Source: Cephalothrix spiralis
Lineage: Eukaryota > Nemertea > Palaeonemertea > Archinemertea > Cephalotrichidae
Assembly (NCBI GenBank): GCA_032353305.1
Contig: JAUCNG010271073.1
Location: 1-12,417, forward strand
DNA: 12,417 nt
Reading direction: 5' to 3'
Below are positions 1 through 7,275 of the stretch, in pieces; the first letter of the stretch is position 1, and each line of letters begins with the position of its first letter. The notes beneath the pieces are model-generated. The model was given only the letters and a program-made list of their open reading frames with translations. It had not been told where the DNA came from and did not search any database. The position numbers were made by a program, and so were the translations under genes.

Positions 1-2253
1 ATTTTCATGTTGAACTTCACTTAGGATGTCGGCTTCTGTCTTAAGAAGTGGTAGTGAAACATTCTCACCTAAAAGGTCTATACATTTGATGGCTAGATAC
101 TCACCAGTAATATATCTGCCGAGTGTAACCTTTCCGAAACTACCTTCACCCAAAACTTTGTCAAGGATTTGGACATCCATCACATCAATTGTAGCCTCAG
201 AATTGTTTGATAGGAGGCAATTGAAAATTCTTTGGGCAATCAAATCTGGGTCAAATATGTAAATTTCGTTTTCAAATAGAACAGGGCAAATTTCAGCTGC
301 ATTTGAAATGAGATAACTGAGATAGCTGTTACACTTATCTGCAGTATCTAAAGTTAACGTGAGTTCATCGTCATTAATTTTGGTGATGATTCTTTTGCAA
401 GTTGTGATATTAGAATTTAGTATTCTTAAAGTCTCCTTAAAGGCATCAATCGATGCAACGGGGGTAGAGGGGGGATTTTGTTCATGCTGAATCGCAGTGT
501 ATTCCTGAAGGTCGATACGACACTTTCTCTTTTCCTTAAGGAGAAACTTAAGTTCATCAACACATCCATTTTGAACTGCGGTTCCATAGTGATGTGCATC
601 GTTCTTCTTTGTAACATCATATAAATAGTTAAACACAATAATATTATTGTTCGTTATTGCATAATCCAACGCTGTCTTGCCGAAATGGTTCCGATGATTA
701 GTATCACATCCATTTTCAACTAGGAATTTTGCAATTTTCAACTTGCTGAATTTAGAATCACATTTACGGTATATAGAACTTGGCTTTACTACATGGTGAA
801 GTGCAACATTACCCTCATTATCTAGTGCGTTAAAATCACATTTCTTGTCCAATAAATAGTTTAACATTTCATGACTGCCTAAATATGCAACAGTCGCTGC
901 TGTCGCCATTAAAGGAGTTATGCCGTAAAGGTTTGCAAGATTGACATTAGCATTGTTGTTGATCAAATATCTGAAAACATCCATATGTCCTCCTCTAATG
1001 CTTTCCAGTAGTGGAGTTGAAAATATACCATAATTAACATCAGCATTGTTCTCAACCAAGTATTTCACCACATGTAGATGACCATTAGCTGCTCCTGCCA
1101 TCAATGCCGTGCGACCCCATGAATTTATATGCATGTAATTGTTCTTAACTGATATTTTACGTCTCACATCTTCGAGTCCTGAAGTTAAGACAAATTTGGG
1201 TAATAAGTCACAATGGCCACAAAATGTATTAACATCAGATATGTCATCAACTATGCACTCTTTATTGTTTAATCTATCTCTTTTTGGTAATGATTTGACC
1301 AAAACATTAATGTCAACGTAATTTTTTTGAATTAAAAACTTAATGGAATCTAGATGACCCTCTGTTGCGCTTTTTACCAGAGCATATCCACATTCATCAA
1401 GTGACACTGAACGACCAATATTGTTATTTATGATGTGCTTTAAAATGTCATAGTTACCACATTCAGAATTGTATGCTAAAGGGGTGAGCTTGGACGTTAA
1501 CGAGGGATGATTGGATACTATTCTTTGGTACCTTTTGTTCAATAAATACGTACTCACGTTTAAATCCGAAACAGGTATGAAGTAGTTTGTTTTCGGGTTG
1601 TTAGATATATCAACAAGCATAACGTTTTTATTCGGCAAAAAATGCCATCCAAAAAATAACCATAGAATAAGCACTGCATCATAAATGAACACGGCTACCA
1701 TAATGTTTTTGAAATCATAATATTGAACCTTTTCCAAAATAATGAAATCTTTATAACATATATATCCAAGAAAAAATATGCTTATTAATGTAATTCCAGA
1801 TGTAATAATTTTTTCTCTTAAGGGTTCAATCCAAATTTTTTTCAAAAGTTCAACGTTCTCATTTGAATATTCGTTTAAACGTCCAAGTGTTTTATCGTCG
1901 GGTTTTTTTAGTAACCCATGACTGGTCAACTGCAACTGGAAAAAAGTAAAAATCATAATTCCAACAGACACGTTTTTCATTCGCCATTCTAATATAGGTA
2001 TTCCCAAATGTATATATTTATGATACAATATTTCAACGAAGAGTAAGTTTTGAAAAACAATAATACACAAACTTAAGTTATAAAGGAACGGGCAGAAAAA
2101 TATGTATATTGAAAACCATCGTCTATCACTAACATTAGAAATGTATCTGCTCTTATGATATGGATCTTCTACGATGTAAGGATTGAGCTTGGATAAAAAC
2201 ATTAAGAAAAGCAAAAGAATGACAAACACAACTACTATACTTGAATATTCCAT
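1..2253 (-). CDS. Membrane-anchored ankyrin-repeat protein kinase, 5' part (runs off left edge)
   Basis: An open frame of 751 codons on the minus strand with no stop, continuing past the window edge. The start is the ATG at 2253-2251; its context (ACAATGG) is favourable and an in-frame TAA lies two codons upstream (2259-2257). Residues 6-20, 47-70, 95-109, 149-167 and 184-205 are hydrophobic and probably span the membrane. Basic residues cluster at 22-45 and 116-148, so the positive-inside rule puts everything after residue 205 in the cytosol. About eight ankyrin repeats follow (roughly 257-580), the clearest being 379-410 (GRTALMAGAANGHLHVVKYL), 411-442, 443-479, 480-523 and 524-550. A Pro/Ser/Thr linker sits at 593-601. 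A kinase N-lobe begins near 695: glycine loop GEGSFG (702-707), Lys723 in AIK, and Glu740 as the likely alpha-C partner. The catalytic loop and DFG lie outside the window, so activity cannot be judged. Ankyrin-then-kinase order is known in TNNI3K and ILK, but I know of none with this membrane module. No intron is needed. Substrate and function are unknown. Confidence 0.85.
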   Translation of the reverse strand, partial: MEYSSIVVVFVILLLFLMFLSKLNPYIVEDPYHKSRYISNVSDRRWFSIYIFFCPFLYNLSLCIIVFQNLLFVEILYHKYIHLGIPILEWRMKNVSVGIMIFTFFQLQLTSHGLLKKPDDKTLGRLNEYSNENVELLKKIWIEPLREKIITSGITLISIFFLGYICYKDFIILEKVQYYDFKNIMVAVFIYDAVLILWLFFGWHFLPNKNVMLVDISNNPKTNYFIPVSDLNVSTYLLNKRYQRIVSNHPSLTSKLTPLAYNSECGNYDILKHIINNNIGRSVSLDECGYALVKSATEGHLDSIKFLIQKNYVDINVLVKSLPKRDRLNNKECIVDDISDVNTFCGHCDLLPKFVLTSGLEDVRRKISVKNNYMHINSWGRTALMAGAANGHLHVVKYLVENNADVNYGIFSTPLLESIRGGHMDVFRYLINNNANVNLANLYGITPLMATAATVAYLGSHEMLNYLLDKKCDFNALDNEGNVALHHVVKPSSIYRKCDSKFSKLKIAKFLVENGCDTNHRNHFGKTALDYAITNNNIIVFNYLYDVTKKNDAHHYGTAVQNGCVDELKFLLKEKRKCRIDLQEYTAIQHEQNPPSTPVASIDAFKETLRILNSNITTCKRIITKINDDELTLTLDTADKCNSYLSYLISNAAEICPVLFENEIYIFDPDLIAQRIFNCLLSNNSEATIDVMDVQILDKVLGEGSFGKVTLGRYITGEYLAIKCIDLLGENVSLPLLKTEADILSEVQHEN

Positions 2254-2824
2254 TGTTTAAATCCACTAAATTAATACATATGAGCAGTTGAGTATTGTTT
2301 TCCCACAAAGCCTTTGAAATAAAATAAGTTTGTTTACTGTGTTTCCGAAGGAAATTCCAAACAAAGTCTAAAAACACGATCATGTGTACATAATGTGAGC
2401 TTTTGATGAAAATCACAACCGTGATGTGATCCTTTCAGAATTTTTTATACATAACCATTTAGTATGTACACACAGACGCATGCATTGTTACATGTTTTAC
2501 TATGTAGAGATTTGTTTAGTAGAAAGTAAATACATTTGTGGCTATTGCCATAAATAAGCACGATATGCAAAATTGCGAATGTTGGTTTACTATACAAGTA
2601 TACACGAAAAACGGTATATGTCTGAAGTTTAGGAAACTGTTTGTTGGACGTTTTTGAATGGTTGCTATCACGGTTTTCTGGGGCTCCAAACGGCGGCGTG
2701 ATTTCGACCTCCACCTTTAATCCCTTATATCTCGAAATGGGTTGCTCTTAGACCCCATAAATATATAACAAACAAATAGGAATGTTACCCAACTCGTTCC
2801 AAAAAGTTGGTCAAAAATATTTGG

Positions 2825-2832
2825 TGACGTCA
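2825..2832. promoter_or_regulatory. Consensus CRE palindrome
   Basis: TGACGTCA is the full consensus for CREB/ATF bZIP factors. It lies about 570 bases upstream of the minus-strand kinase start codon. An exact 8-base match is seen; use as a regulatory site is inferred, and chance occurrence cannot be excluded. Confidence 0.25.
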
Positions 2833-3640
2833 CAATGTAAGGTATATTGACGTTATTTGGTAAAAAAGTAGTGAAAGGCGGGGAATTTTCACATTTTGTT
2901 AAAAATTTGGTGAAACTTTTGAGGATTCGTCAATACAGTTTAAAACGAAAAAATTGTTTTTTCACATTGTATCCCTTTTTTTTACTTTTAGTATTGACTG
3001 AACCCCCGGGGCTGTTTCGGTTTTTTACACATAAACCATCGACTAGTATCGGGCTCCATGACTCTGACAAAATATTTAAAGCCTCATTAATACTTTAGAC
3101 GAAATTTTTTTTAATCAAACGGATCCATGTTTATATGTGTGTCCAACATGGTGCTAGTCCATTTTGACATTGAGACTTTATCAAAGTCATGATAAAAAAA
3201 AACCATCAACCAGTCTTGACTTAACCGGCTTGTCTTTAAAAAGTATGAGTTCTTACATGTTATAGTGCGAAATATGTCTGATATATTTTGTATTAAAGAC
3301 AGCATGACACATTGACATATGAAGTGGAATGCTTCCGTTTGCAGTATAACGATCATATATTATATATTTTGGTCACAACTACATTTTCCTTTGAGATTTT
3401 ATCTACATTACAAAAAATATTCAGATATGTCAGGATATATCACTGGATATATCGTGAAATTAATAGGGAAGAATACTCCTAAGGTTCTTTTTCTAATATT
3501 TTATCTTTACCTATGAAAGTTTTCTAAGATCTTCTAATCTATGCCCCAGTCACTAAGTCAAAAATTCTCTTGAGAGCATAGAATGATCAGGGAATCAATA
3601 AATCAATGTTCGATCAAACCGTGCCGTCGATATAATTTTT

Positions 3641-3674
3641 CTACTCATCCATGACCCCTACTCATCCATGATCC
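3641..3674. repeat. Two-copy 17-bp tandem repeat
   Basis: The unit CTACTCATCCATGACCC is present twice head to tail, the second copy differing by one base (ATGATCC). It is short and probably a local slippage product. Confidence 0.7.
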
Positions 3675-3760
3675 CTAGTAAACACATTTTTCCAAAGCTG
3701 CCGTTCTTTCCATACTGGGCATTTGGGCTTGAATATCTTTATAATTAAGGGTTTCTTTTA

Positions 3761-3850
3761 CGCCGCCATTCGTTTCATGGGCGCTTTTATAACCTTGCCA
3801 AATATCTAATCAGATGTTCGGTTATAAAAGGAATCGATACAGGTGGCGCT
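3761..3850. repeat. Foldback structure with 11-bp perfect stem
   Basis: CTTTTATAACC (3784-3794) pairs perfectly with GGTTATAAAAG (3820-3830) across a 25-base loop, and an outer CGCCA (3764-3768) pairs with TGGCG (3844-3848). It may be a small decayed inverted-repeat element. No coding content is seen. Confidence 0.45.
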
Positions 3851-3860
3851 GCTAGTCATT

Positions 3861-3869
3861 ACCGGAAGT
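3861..3869 (+). promoter_or_regulatory. ETS-family consensus site
   Basis: ACCGGAAGT matches the ETS (GABPA/ELK type) consensus exactly. It sits in an intron-like region 347 bases before a liprin exon. A second exact match, on the minus strand, is at 11938-11946. Regulatory function is speculative. Confidence 0.2.
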
Positions 3870-4215
3870 TTCAAATGAGCGGAACAAACAATAATGCTCC
3901 GAAATATCTCCCTATTTTAACACATATGCAAATAAAAATTTTAACAATATATACACGATTATAACCTGTATCAATATGTTAGCATTTCAAAAGTTTGAAT
4001 ATACCGCTTTAAATAGATCAGAATAACCATTTATATCGATGTTTAATTTGTGAAGTTATATGTTCGAGTAACAGCTTCGATCACTTTGTATCCGTATACA
4101 TTAAAAAGTATAGACATTAGACACGTCTTTAAGTTCATTAAAAGTTCGCATGTCGTTTTACAATTTTGTTTTGTTTTTCACGATAATTATAAACTTATTT
4201 TTCTTTTTCTTTCAG

Positions 4216-4391
4216 AATTTAGCATTTGGTGATATGAATCATGAATGGATCGGTAACGAATGGTTACCGACCCTAGGCCTCCCACAATATCGTAGTACTT
4301 TTATGGAATGTTTAGTAGATGCACGTATGTTGGATCATTTAACAAAGAAAGATTTACGTGGCCAATTAAAGATGGTAGATAGCTTCCATCG
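4216..4391 (+). CDS. PPFIA: Liprin-alpha exon: start of SAM domain 2
   Basis: Liprin-alpha is a cytosolic scaffold with N-terminal coiled coils and three C-terminal SAM domains; it binds LAR-type receptor phosphatases and organises presynaptic active zones and focal adhesions. This exon follows a pyrimidine-rich acceptor (TTCTTTCAG, ending 4215), starts at a codon boundary and encodes 58 residues plus two bases of the next codon. It reads [18 protein letters not shown], then [20 protein letters not shown] and [18 protein letters not shown], the near-invariant liprin-alpha SAM2 sequence. The donor is GTAAGT at 4392. Together with 5253-5350, 6122-6297 and 7207-7275 it forms a continuous 173-residue frame. 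The acceptor shows that upstream exons (coiled coils, SAM1) exist outside the window. An in-frame ATG at 4150 is intronic and is not the start. Confidence 0.95.
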
Positions 4392-5252
4392 GTAAGTTTA
4401 AAACGTGTATGTGATTGTAAGCTCGCGGGACCACCTCGTTATTTTCGTAAGGGGTTATGAGATAAAAGGTTTCCCACTTAAAAACCTGGAAAAAGTTTTA
4501 GTCCTGGAAAAATCCTGGAATTTTGTCAAAAGTCGAGGAAAAATTAAAAAAGTCCTGAAAAAAATATAAAGTCATCTCAATTCTTTGATGTATTCCATTT
4601 TCAAAATGCCTTAAAATCGCGATATGACTCATGAATTTCATACTTTTCCTCGCCTCGCTTCGCTCGGCTCATTTACTTATTATATCATTATTTGTGTTAG
4701 AAGGCACTCAAAAAGTACCTTAAAATTGCAATTTGACCCTTAATTTTATTATTTTTCTCGGATATTCAATTATTCATGGTCAATAGTCCTGGAAATTATT
4801 TAAATGGTCCTGGAAAAATCCCTGAAAAGATCTTGAATTTTACTGAGAAAACTCTAAAACCTTTTTTTGCACGTTTAAAGTTAATCTTTCCGAATCAATT
4901 TTCGGGGAATTCAGTTGACTAATTTTGGATAAGCCATTTTAGCGAAAAGTGTTATCTGAAGGTAACAATGAAAACATTCATTGGTTTTTGTCCATTTGAA
5001 GACTTGGAGTCGAGAATTACTACAGTAAGAAATAGTACCCTGGTATCGTACTCATAGAATTTTAATTCCAAATCTTGTACGGTGTATACATATTAATTAC
5101 TCCTGTCTTGTTTTTTAGACCATATCGTGGAATTCTGGAAGCGTCTTCTAATCATTGTCTATTTAAATTTTCATATATCTAATTTGGTTTGTAAATAATG
5201 TAGTTTCTAATTTGATTGTAAATAATTCAATTTCTAATTTTACACTTTACAG
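4392..5252 (+). other. Liprin-alpha intron with degenerate CCTGGAAAAA repeats
   Basis: An 861-base phase 2 intron, GTAAGT to TTACAG. It holds no coding signal. Two blocks of a degenerate motif, TCCTGGAAAAA (copies near 4485, 4502, 4514, 4552, 4787 and 4808), flank a diverged direct repeat of about 44 bases (4609-4652 and 4718-4760). The whole 4480-4860 stretch is probably one old dispersed repeat of unknown class. Confidence 0.8.
4485..4860. repeat. Old composite repeat with internal direct copies
   Basis: The motif TCCTGGAAAAA recurs at both ends. Between them, CCTTAAAATCGCGATATGAC (from 4609) is echoed by CCTTAAAATTGCAATTTGAC (from 4718), and the two copies stay alignable for about 44 bases ending in TTTTCCTCG or TTTTTCTCG. 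The first copy runs into a CG-rich string (CGCCTCGCTTCGCTCGGC). No ORF or known terminal signature was found. Confidence 0.5.
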
Positions 5253-5350
5253 AACTAGTTTACAATATGGTATAAATAGTTTGAAAAGGTTAAATTATGA
5301 TAGAAAAGAATTGGAGCGGCGGAGGGAAGAAAGTGTAAATGAAAATAAAG
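5253..5350 (+). CDS. PPFIA: Liprin-alpha exon: end of SAM domain 2 and linker
   Basis: A 98-base exon between TTTACAG and GTTAGT. Its first base completes Arg (CG|A) from the previous exon. It then encodes [20 protein letters not shown] and [12 protein letters not shown], and ends with one base (G) of the Asp that opens the next exon. This corresponds to the last SAM2 helix and the charged SAM2-SAM3 linker; the [13 protein letters not shown] run is a strong liprin-alpha signature. The frame continues into 6122. Confidence 0.93.
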
Positions 5351-5465
5351 GTTAGTATAATGCTCTAACTACCTTGCTCTAAACTGGGCTATCAAAGGCC
5401 ACATATTATGTGATATACATTTGTTGATTCAGTGCAACGACGACTGGCTCTAAGAAATGAGACTT

Positions 5466-5643
5466 ACTATAGATGTGTTTCATAATTTACATAGATGTGT
5501 TTCGAAATGTACATAGATGTGTTTCGAAATGTACATACATGTAGATGTGTTTCGAAATATGTGTTTCTAAATATACATAGATGTGTTGCGAAATTACAAT
5601 GATGTGTTTCGAAACGTACATAGATGTGTTGCGAAATGTACAT
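5466..5643. repeat. 22-bp minisatellite, block 1
   Basis: About eight degenerate copies of a unit close to CATAGATGTGTTTCGAAATG followed by TA. The copies at 5490-5511 and 5512-5533 are identical; others vary in length (about 16-26 bases) and contain GTTGCG, TTTCTAA or AACG variants. TTTCGAAA within the unit is palindromic. The block starts with ACTATAGATGTGTTTC. Confidence 0.9.
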
Positions 5644-5672
5644 TTTGTGTTATAAGTTGGTATTTAATTAGA

Positions 5673-5910
5673 AATATCCCGAGTGCTTTACCTTTATGGT
5701 CTAACGATCTCTAATACTCGTGGTTACTCTTCCAGTGAAATATATACCCGAAATAGGATGTACAAGAATGAACATGATTTCTTTTTACTATAAAACAAAA
5801 CATTTGTCTGTCTGTCAATTAATCATACATTTCACTCGAAGAGTAACAATGCGTGTTAGAAATTACTAGACCATACCAATAAAGCATTCGGCCATTTTTA
5901 GTGAGATATT
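5673..5910. repeat. Imperfect inverted-repeat (MITE-like) element between minisatellite blocks
   Basis: The left arm (5673-5741) is the imperfect reverse complement of the right arm (about 5829-5910). The best part pairs GGTTACTCTTCCAGTGAAAT (ending 5741) with GTTACTCTTCGAGTGAAAT read on the other strand. Outward, GGTCTA, TGCTTTA, CCGAGTG/CCGAATG and AATATC also match, with about 13 extra bases in the right arm. The loop is about 87 bases and no protein is encoded. The form suits a non-autonomous foldback or MITE. Confidence 0.65.
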
Positions 5911-5927
5911 AAGTTAGAACTGAAAAC

Positions 5928-6049
5928 ACTATAGATGTGTTTCGAAAATACATAGATGTGTTTTTAAATTTACATAGATGTGTTTTGAAATTTACATAGA
6001 TGAGTTAGATGTGTTTTGGAATTTACATAGATGTGTTTCGAAATACATG
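5928..6049. repeat. 22-bp minisatellite, block 2
   Basis: About five to six copies of the same unit as block 1, more T-rich (TTTTTAAA, TTTTGAAA, TTTTGGAA variants) and with a truncated copy at 6000-6006. It begins with the same ACTATAGATGTGTTTC edge as block 1, which suggests either duplication of the array or a shared insertion boundary. Confidence 0.88.
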
Positions 6050-6121
6050 TTTATGTTAAACATATTTAAACAGAAGTTTGACTTCGCTAATAATAACAAC
6101 ATAATTTCTTTCTTTTTCTAG

Positions 6122-6297
6122 ATGTTCTAGTCTGGTCAAATGAACGGGTAATAAAATGGATTCAATCAATAGGCTTAAAAGAATATGCAACAAATTTATT
6201 AGAATCTGGTATTCACGGGGCGTTATTATCATTGGATGAAAGTGTAGATCATACTAGTTTGGCGTTAGCGCTTCAAATTCCCACACCCAATACTCAG
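6122..6297 (+). CDS. PPFIA: Liprin-alpha exon: SAM domain 3 core
   Basis: A 176-base exon. The first two bases complete Asp (G|AT), giving [20 protein letters not shown], then [20 protein letters not shown] and [19 protein letters not shown]. This is the SAM3 domain, with its conserved WSNERV opening, GLKEYA helix and GALL turn. The acceptor is TTTTTCTAG (ending 6121) and the donor is GTAAGT at 6298, with the last codon CAG intact (phase 0). In liprins, SAM3 packs with SAM1 and SAM2 into one unit that binds CASK and liprin-beta; that role comes from family knowledge. Confidence 0.95.
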
Positions 6298-6352
6298 GTA
6301 AGTCGATAGAGGGCGTCTAATCGGTTCTGATGTTATGCTCTTCAGTCTTCAG

Positions 6353-6504
6353 CCTACCGCTCACTATGCGCATGTACGCATAAAACATAAATAATTTAGT
6401 ATGCGGTGGGATTTCTCGCGCGTGTTCGCTCGTACGCTTCAAAACTAGTGTGCGATAATTTTCATAGATACGTGCGTACAGGCATGCGCCTAGTGTACGG
6501 TAGG
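6353..6504. mobile_element. 152-bp MITE-like element
   Basis: The ends are inverted: CCTACCG (6353-6359) against CGGTAGG (6498-6504), followed inward by matching CACTA, GCGCATG and TACGCA blocks with small indels, an arm of about 30 bases. No coding capacity. No clear target-site duplication is visible, so the superfamily is unassigned. Confidence 0.6.
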
Positions 6505-6607
6505 CCTAATCACCAACAATTTGGGTCAGACATTTGTCACTTTTGGTCGCGTTATGTTGAAAATGTTATTAAGAATCTGGTAATACCCTACCGTTCATTG
6601 TTTTTCA

Positions 6608-6883
6608 ATATTTTGGATTTTCGACACTAAGTGTTCGGTCCCTTATTTTTCAGCAACTCCTCATTCTAGTTTTTCTACATTTTGGTCTTCAAATACATTT
6701 TGGTCTTTTAACATTCCGGTATTTTAACTATTCGGTAGTGACTATCACTGTAAAGCACCAATCCAGAAGCACTCGATAAGTATTTATACTGTATTGCCAT
6801 CGATTTTAAAAATAAATAACGTTTAAATAAATAAATAAACTATTCGGTATTTCGACATTTTGTCATTCAACAGTTTGGTCGAA
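6608..6883. repeat. Degenerate ATTTTGGTC / TTCGGT short-period array
   Basis: Units of about 16-18 bases recur: ACATTTTGGTCTTC, ACATTTTGGTCTTT, ACATTCCGGTATTT and AACTATTCGGTA (6676-6737), then AACTATTCGGTA, CGACATTTTGTC and CAGTTTGGTCGA (6838-6883); weaker copies lie at 6608-6641. The array is broken by the insert at 6738-6837. Confidence 0.6.
6738..6837 (+). mobile_element. Possible short retroposon insert with (AAAT)n tail
   Basis: A 100-base segment ending in AAATAAATAAATA is bounded by exact 12-base direct repeats AACTATTCGGTA (6726-6737 and 6838-6849). A 3' A-rich tail plus a target-site duplication is the hallmark of LINE-driven retroposition. The caveat is that the flanks lie in a degenerate array of related units, so the repeat may predate the insert. 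No Pol III A/B boxes were recognised. Confidence 0.4.
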
Positions 6884-6916
6884 AACGCGGTCCACTTATG
6901 CACCAGTCAATGAAAT

Positions 6917-7052
6917 GCGCCGGGGGGAGGGGCCGGGAATTGTGAAAATAGCGCTGCGTAGCGCTAGGGCTAGGATCGCCTAGAGCGCCGCTAGGCATCG
7001 CAGGCGGGGACATTTTTTCAAGCGCCATCAGTCGCTATGGATCGCCCGGGGA
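6917..7052. repeat. GC-rich patch with degenerate CGCTAGG-ATCGCC repeats
   Basis: A sharp GC-rich island inside AT-rich intron. Three related units are CGCTAGGGCTAGGATCGCC (6962-6980), CGCTAGGCATCGCAGGC (6989-7005) and CGCTATGGATCGCCCGG (7033-7049). GGCCGGGAATT (6931-6941) and GCCCGGGGAATTT also resemble each other. It looks like a fragment of an inserted element; its class is unknown. Confidence 0.5.
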
Positions 7053-7206
7053 ATTTTAGGTTATTACAGAAAAAATCCGCTTGCAGAGATCTGCAAATGG
7101 AACAAATGAAGAAGACAAAAAGCGTCGCTATTTTGACATTTTTCATTATACATGTATTTTTATTTATTGATTATTTTGAACATTGACATATGTTTTCTTT
7201 ACGTAG

Positions 7207-7275
7207 GCACGAAATGTTTTAGAAGTCGAATTCAACAATTTAATAGCAATCGGAACAGACAGACGATTGGACGAG
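7207..7275 (+). CDS. PPFIA: Liprin-alpha exon: end of SAM domain 3
   Basis: A 69-base exon, 23 whole codons, with phase 0 at both ends: ARNVLEVEFNNLIAIGTDRR followed by LDE. This is the last SAM3 helix and the conserved GTDRR run that precedes the liprin-alpha C-terminal tail. Acceptor TACGTAG, donor GTAGGT (7276). Reading through the donor would add only VGLY before a TAA (7288-7290), so intron retention would truncate the protein. The C-terminal tail exon is not recognisable in the remaining 5.1 kb and presumably lies beyond the window. Confidence 0.92.

Larger units (their letters stand above)
2254..4215. other. Non-coding stretch between the kinase gene and the first liprin exon
   Basis: No convincing exon on either strand: short open frames exist but lack known domains, and no liprin SAM1 or linker-exon residues are visible. 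Just upstream of the minus-strand kinase start there is a weak splice-acceptor-like AG (2267-2266) and a TATA-like string TATAAAAAA on the minus strand (2449-2441); either could belong to that gene's 5' end, but neither is strong. A full CRE palindrome (2825-2832), a two-copy 17-bp tandem repeat (3641-3674) and a hairpin (3761-3850) are listed separately. The rest is AT-rich. It is best read as the kinase gene's 5' flank plus liprin intron. Confidence 0.5.
5351..6121 (+). other. Liprin-alpha intron carrying a minisatellite
   Basis: A 771-base phase 1 intron (GTTAGT to TTTTTCTAG). More than half of it is repeat: two minisatellite blocks with an inverted-repeat element between them. No exon signal was seen. 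Confidence 0.85.
6298..7206 (+). other. Liprin-alpha intron rich in small mobile elements
   Basis: A 909-base phase 0 intron (GTAAGT to TTTACGTAG). It contains a MITE-like element (6353-6504), degenerate TTTGGTC/TTCGGT repeats split by a tailed insert (6608-6883) and a GC-rich patch (6917-7052). The open frame at 6406-6630 overlaps the MITE and is not a gene. Confidence 0.85.

Noticed and set aside
26-262. 78-codon plus-strand ORF
   Set aside because: It is the antisense shadow of the kinase N-lobe coding sequence, whose glycine loop and Lys are clear on the minus strand.
426-638. 70-codon minus-strand ORF
   Set aside because: It is out of frame with the continuous ankyrin-kinase frame on the same strand and has low-complexity content with no domain.
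2153-2714. Two minus-strand ORFs of 87 and 89 codons upstream of the kinase start
   Set aside because: The first overlaps the kinase gene start in another frame; neither has recognisable motifs, and the composition matches non-coding AT-rich DNA.
2847-3516. Three short ORFs (83, 81 and 65 codons)
   Set aside because: No domain, no splice context matching liprin, phenylalanine/lysine-rich translation typical of AT-rich non-coding DNA.
4150-4215. In-frame ATG upstream of the liprin SAM2 exon as a start codon
   Set aside because: The codons before 4216 translate a polypyrimidine tract; the exact TTCTTTCAG acceptor and conservation starting at [10 protein letters not shown] show that this is intron.
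5466-6049. CRISPR-like repeat array
   Set aside because: Repeats are head to tail with no spacers, degenerate, and lie in an intron of an animal gene; it is a minisatellite.
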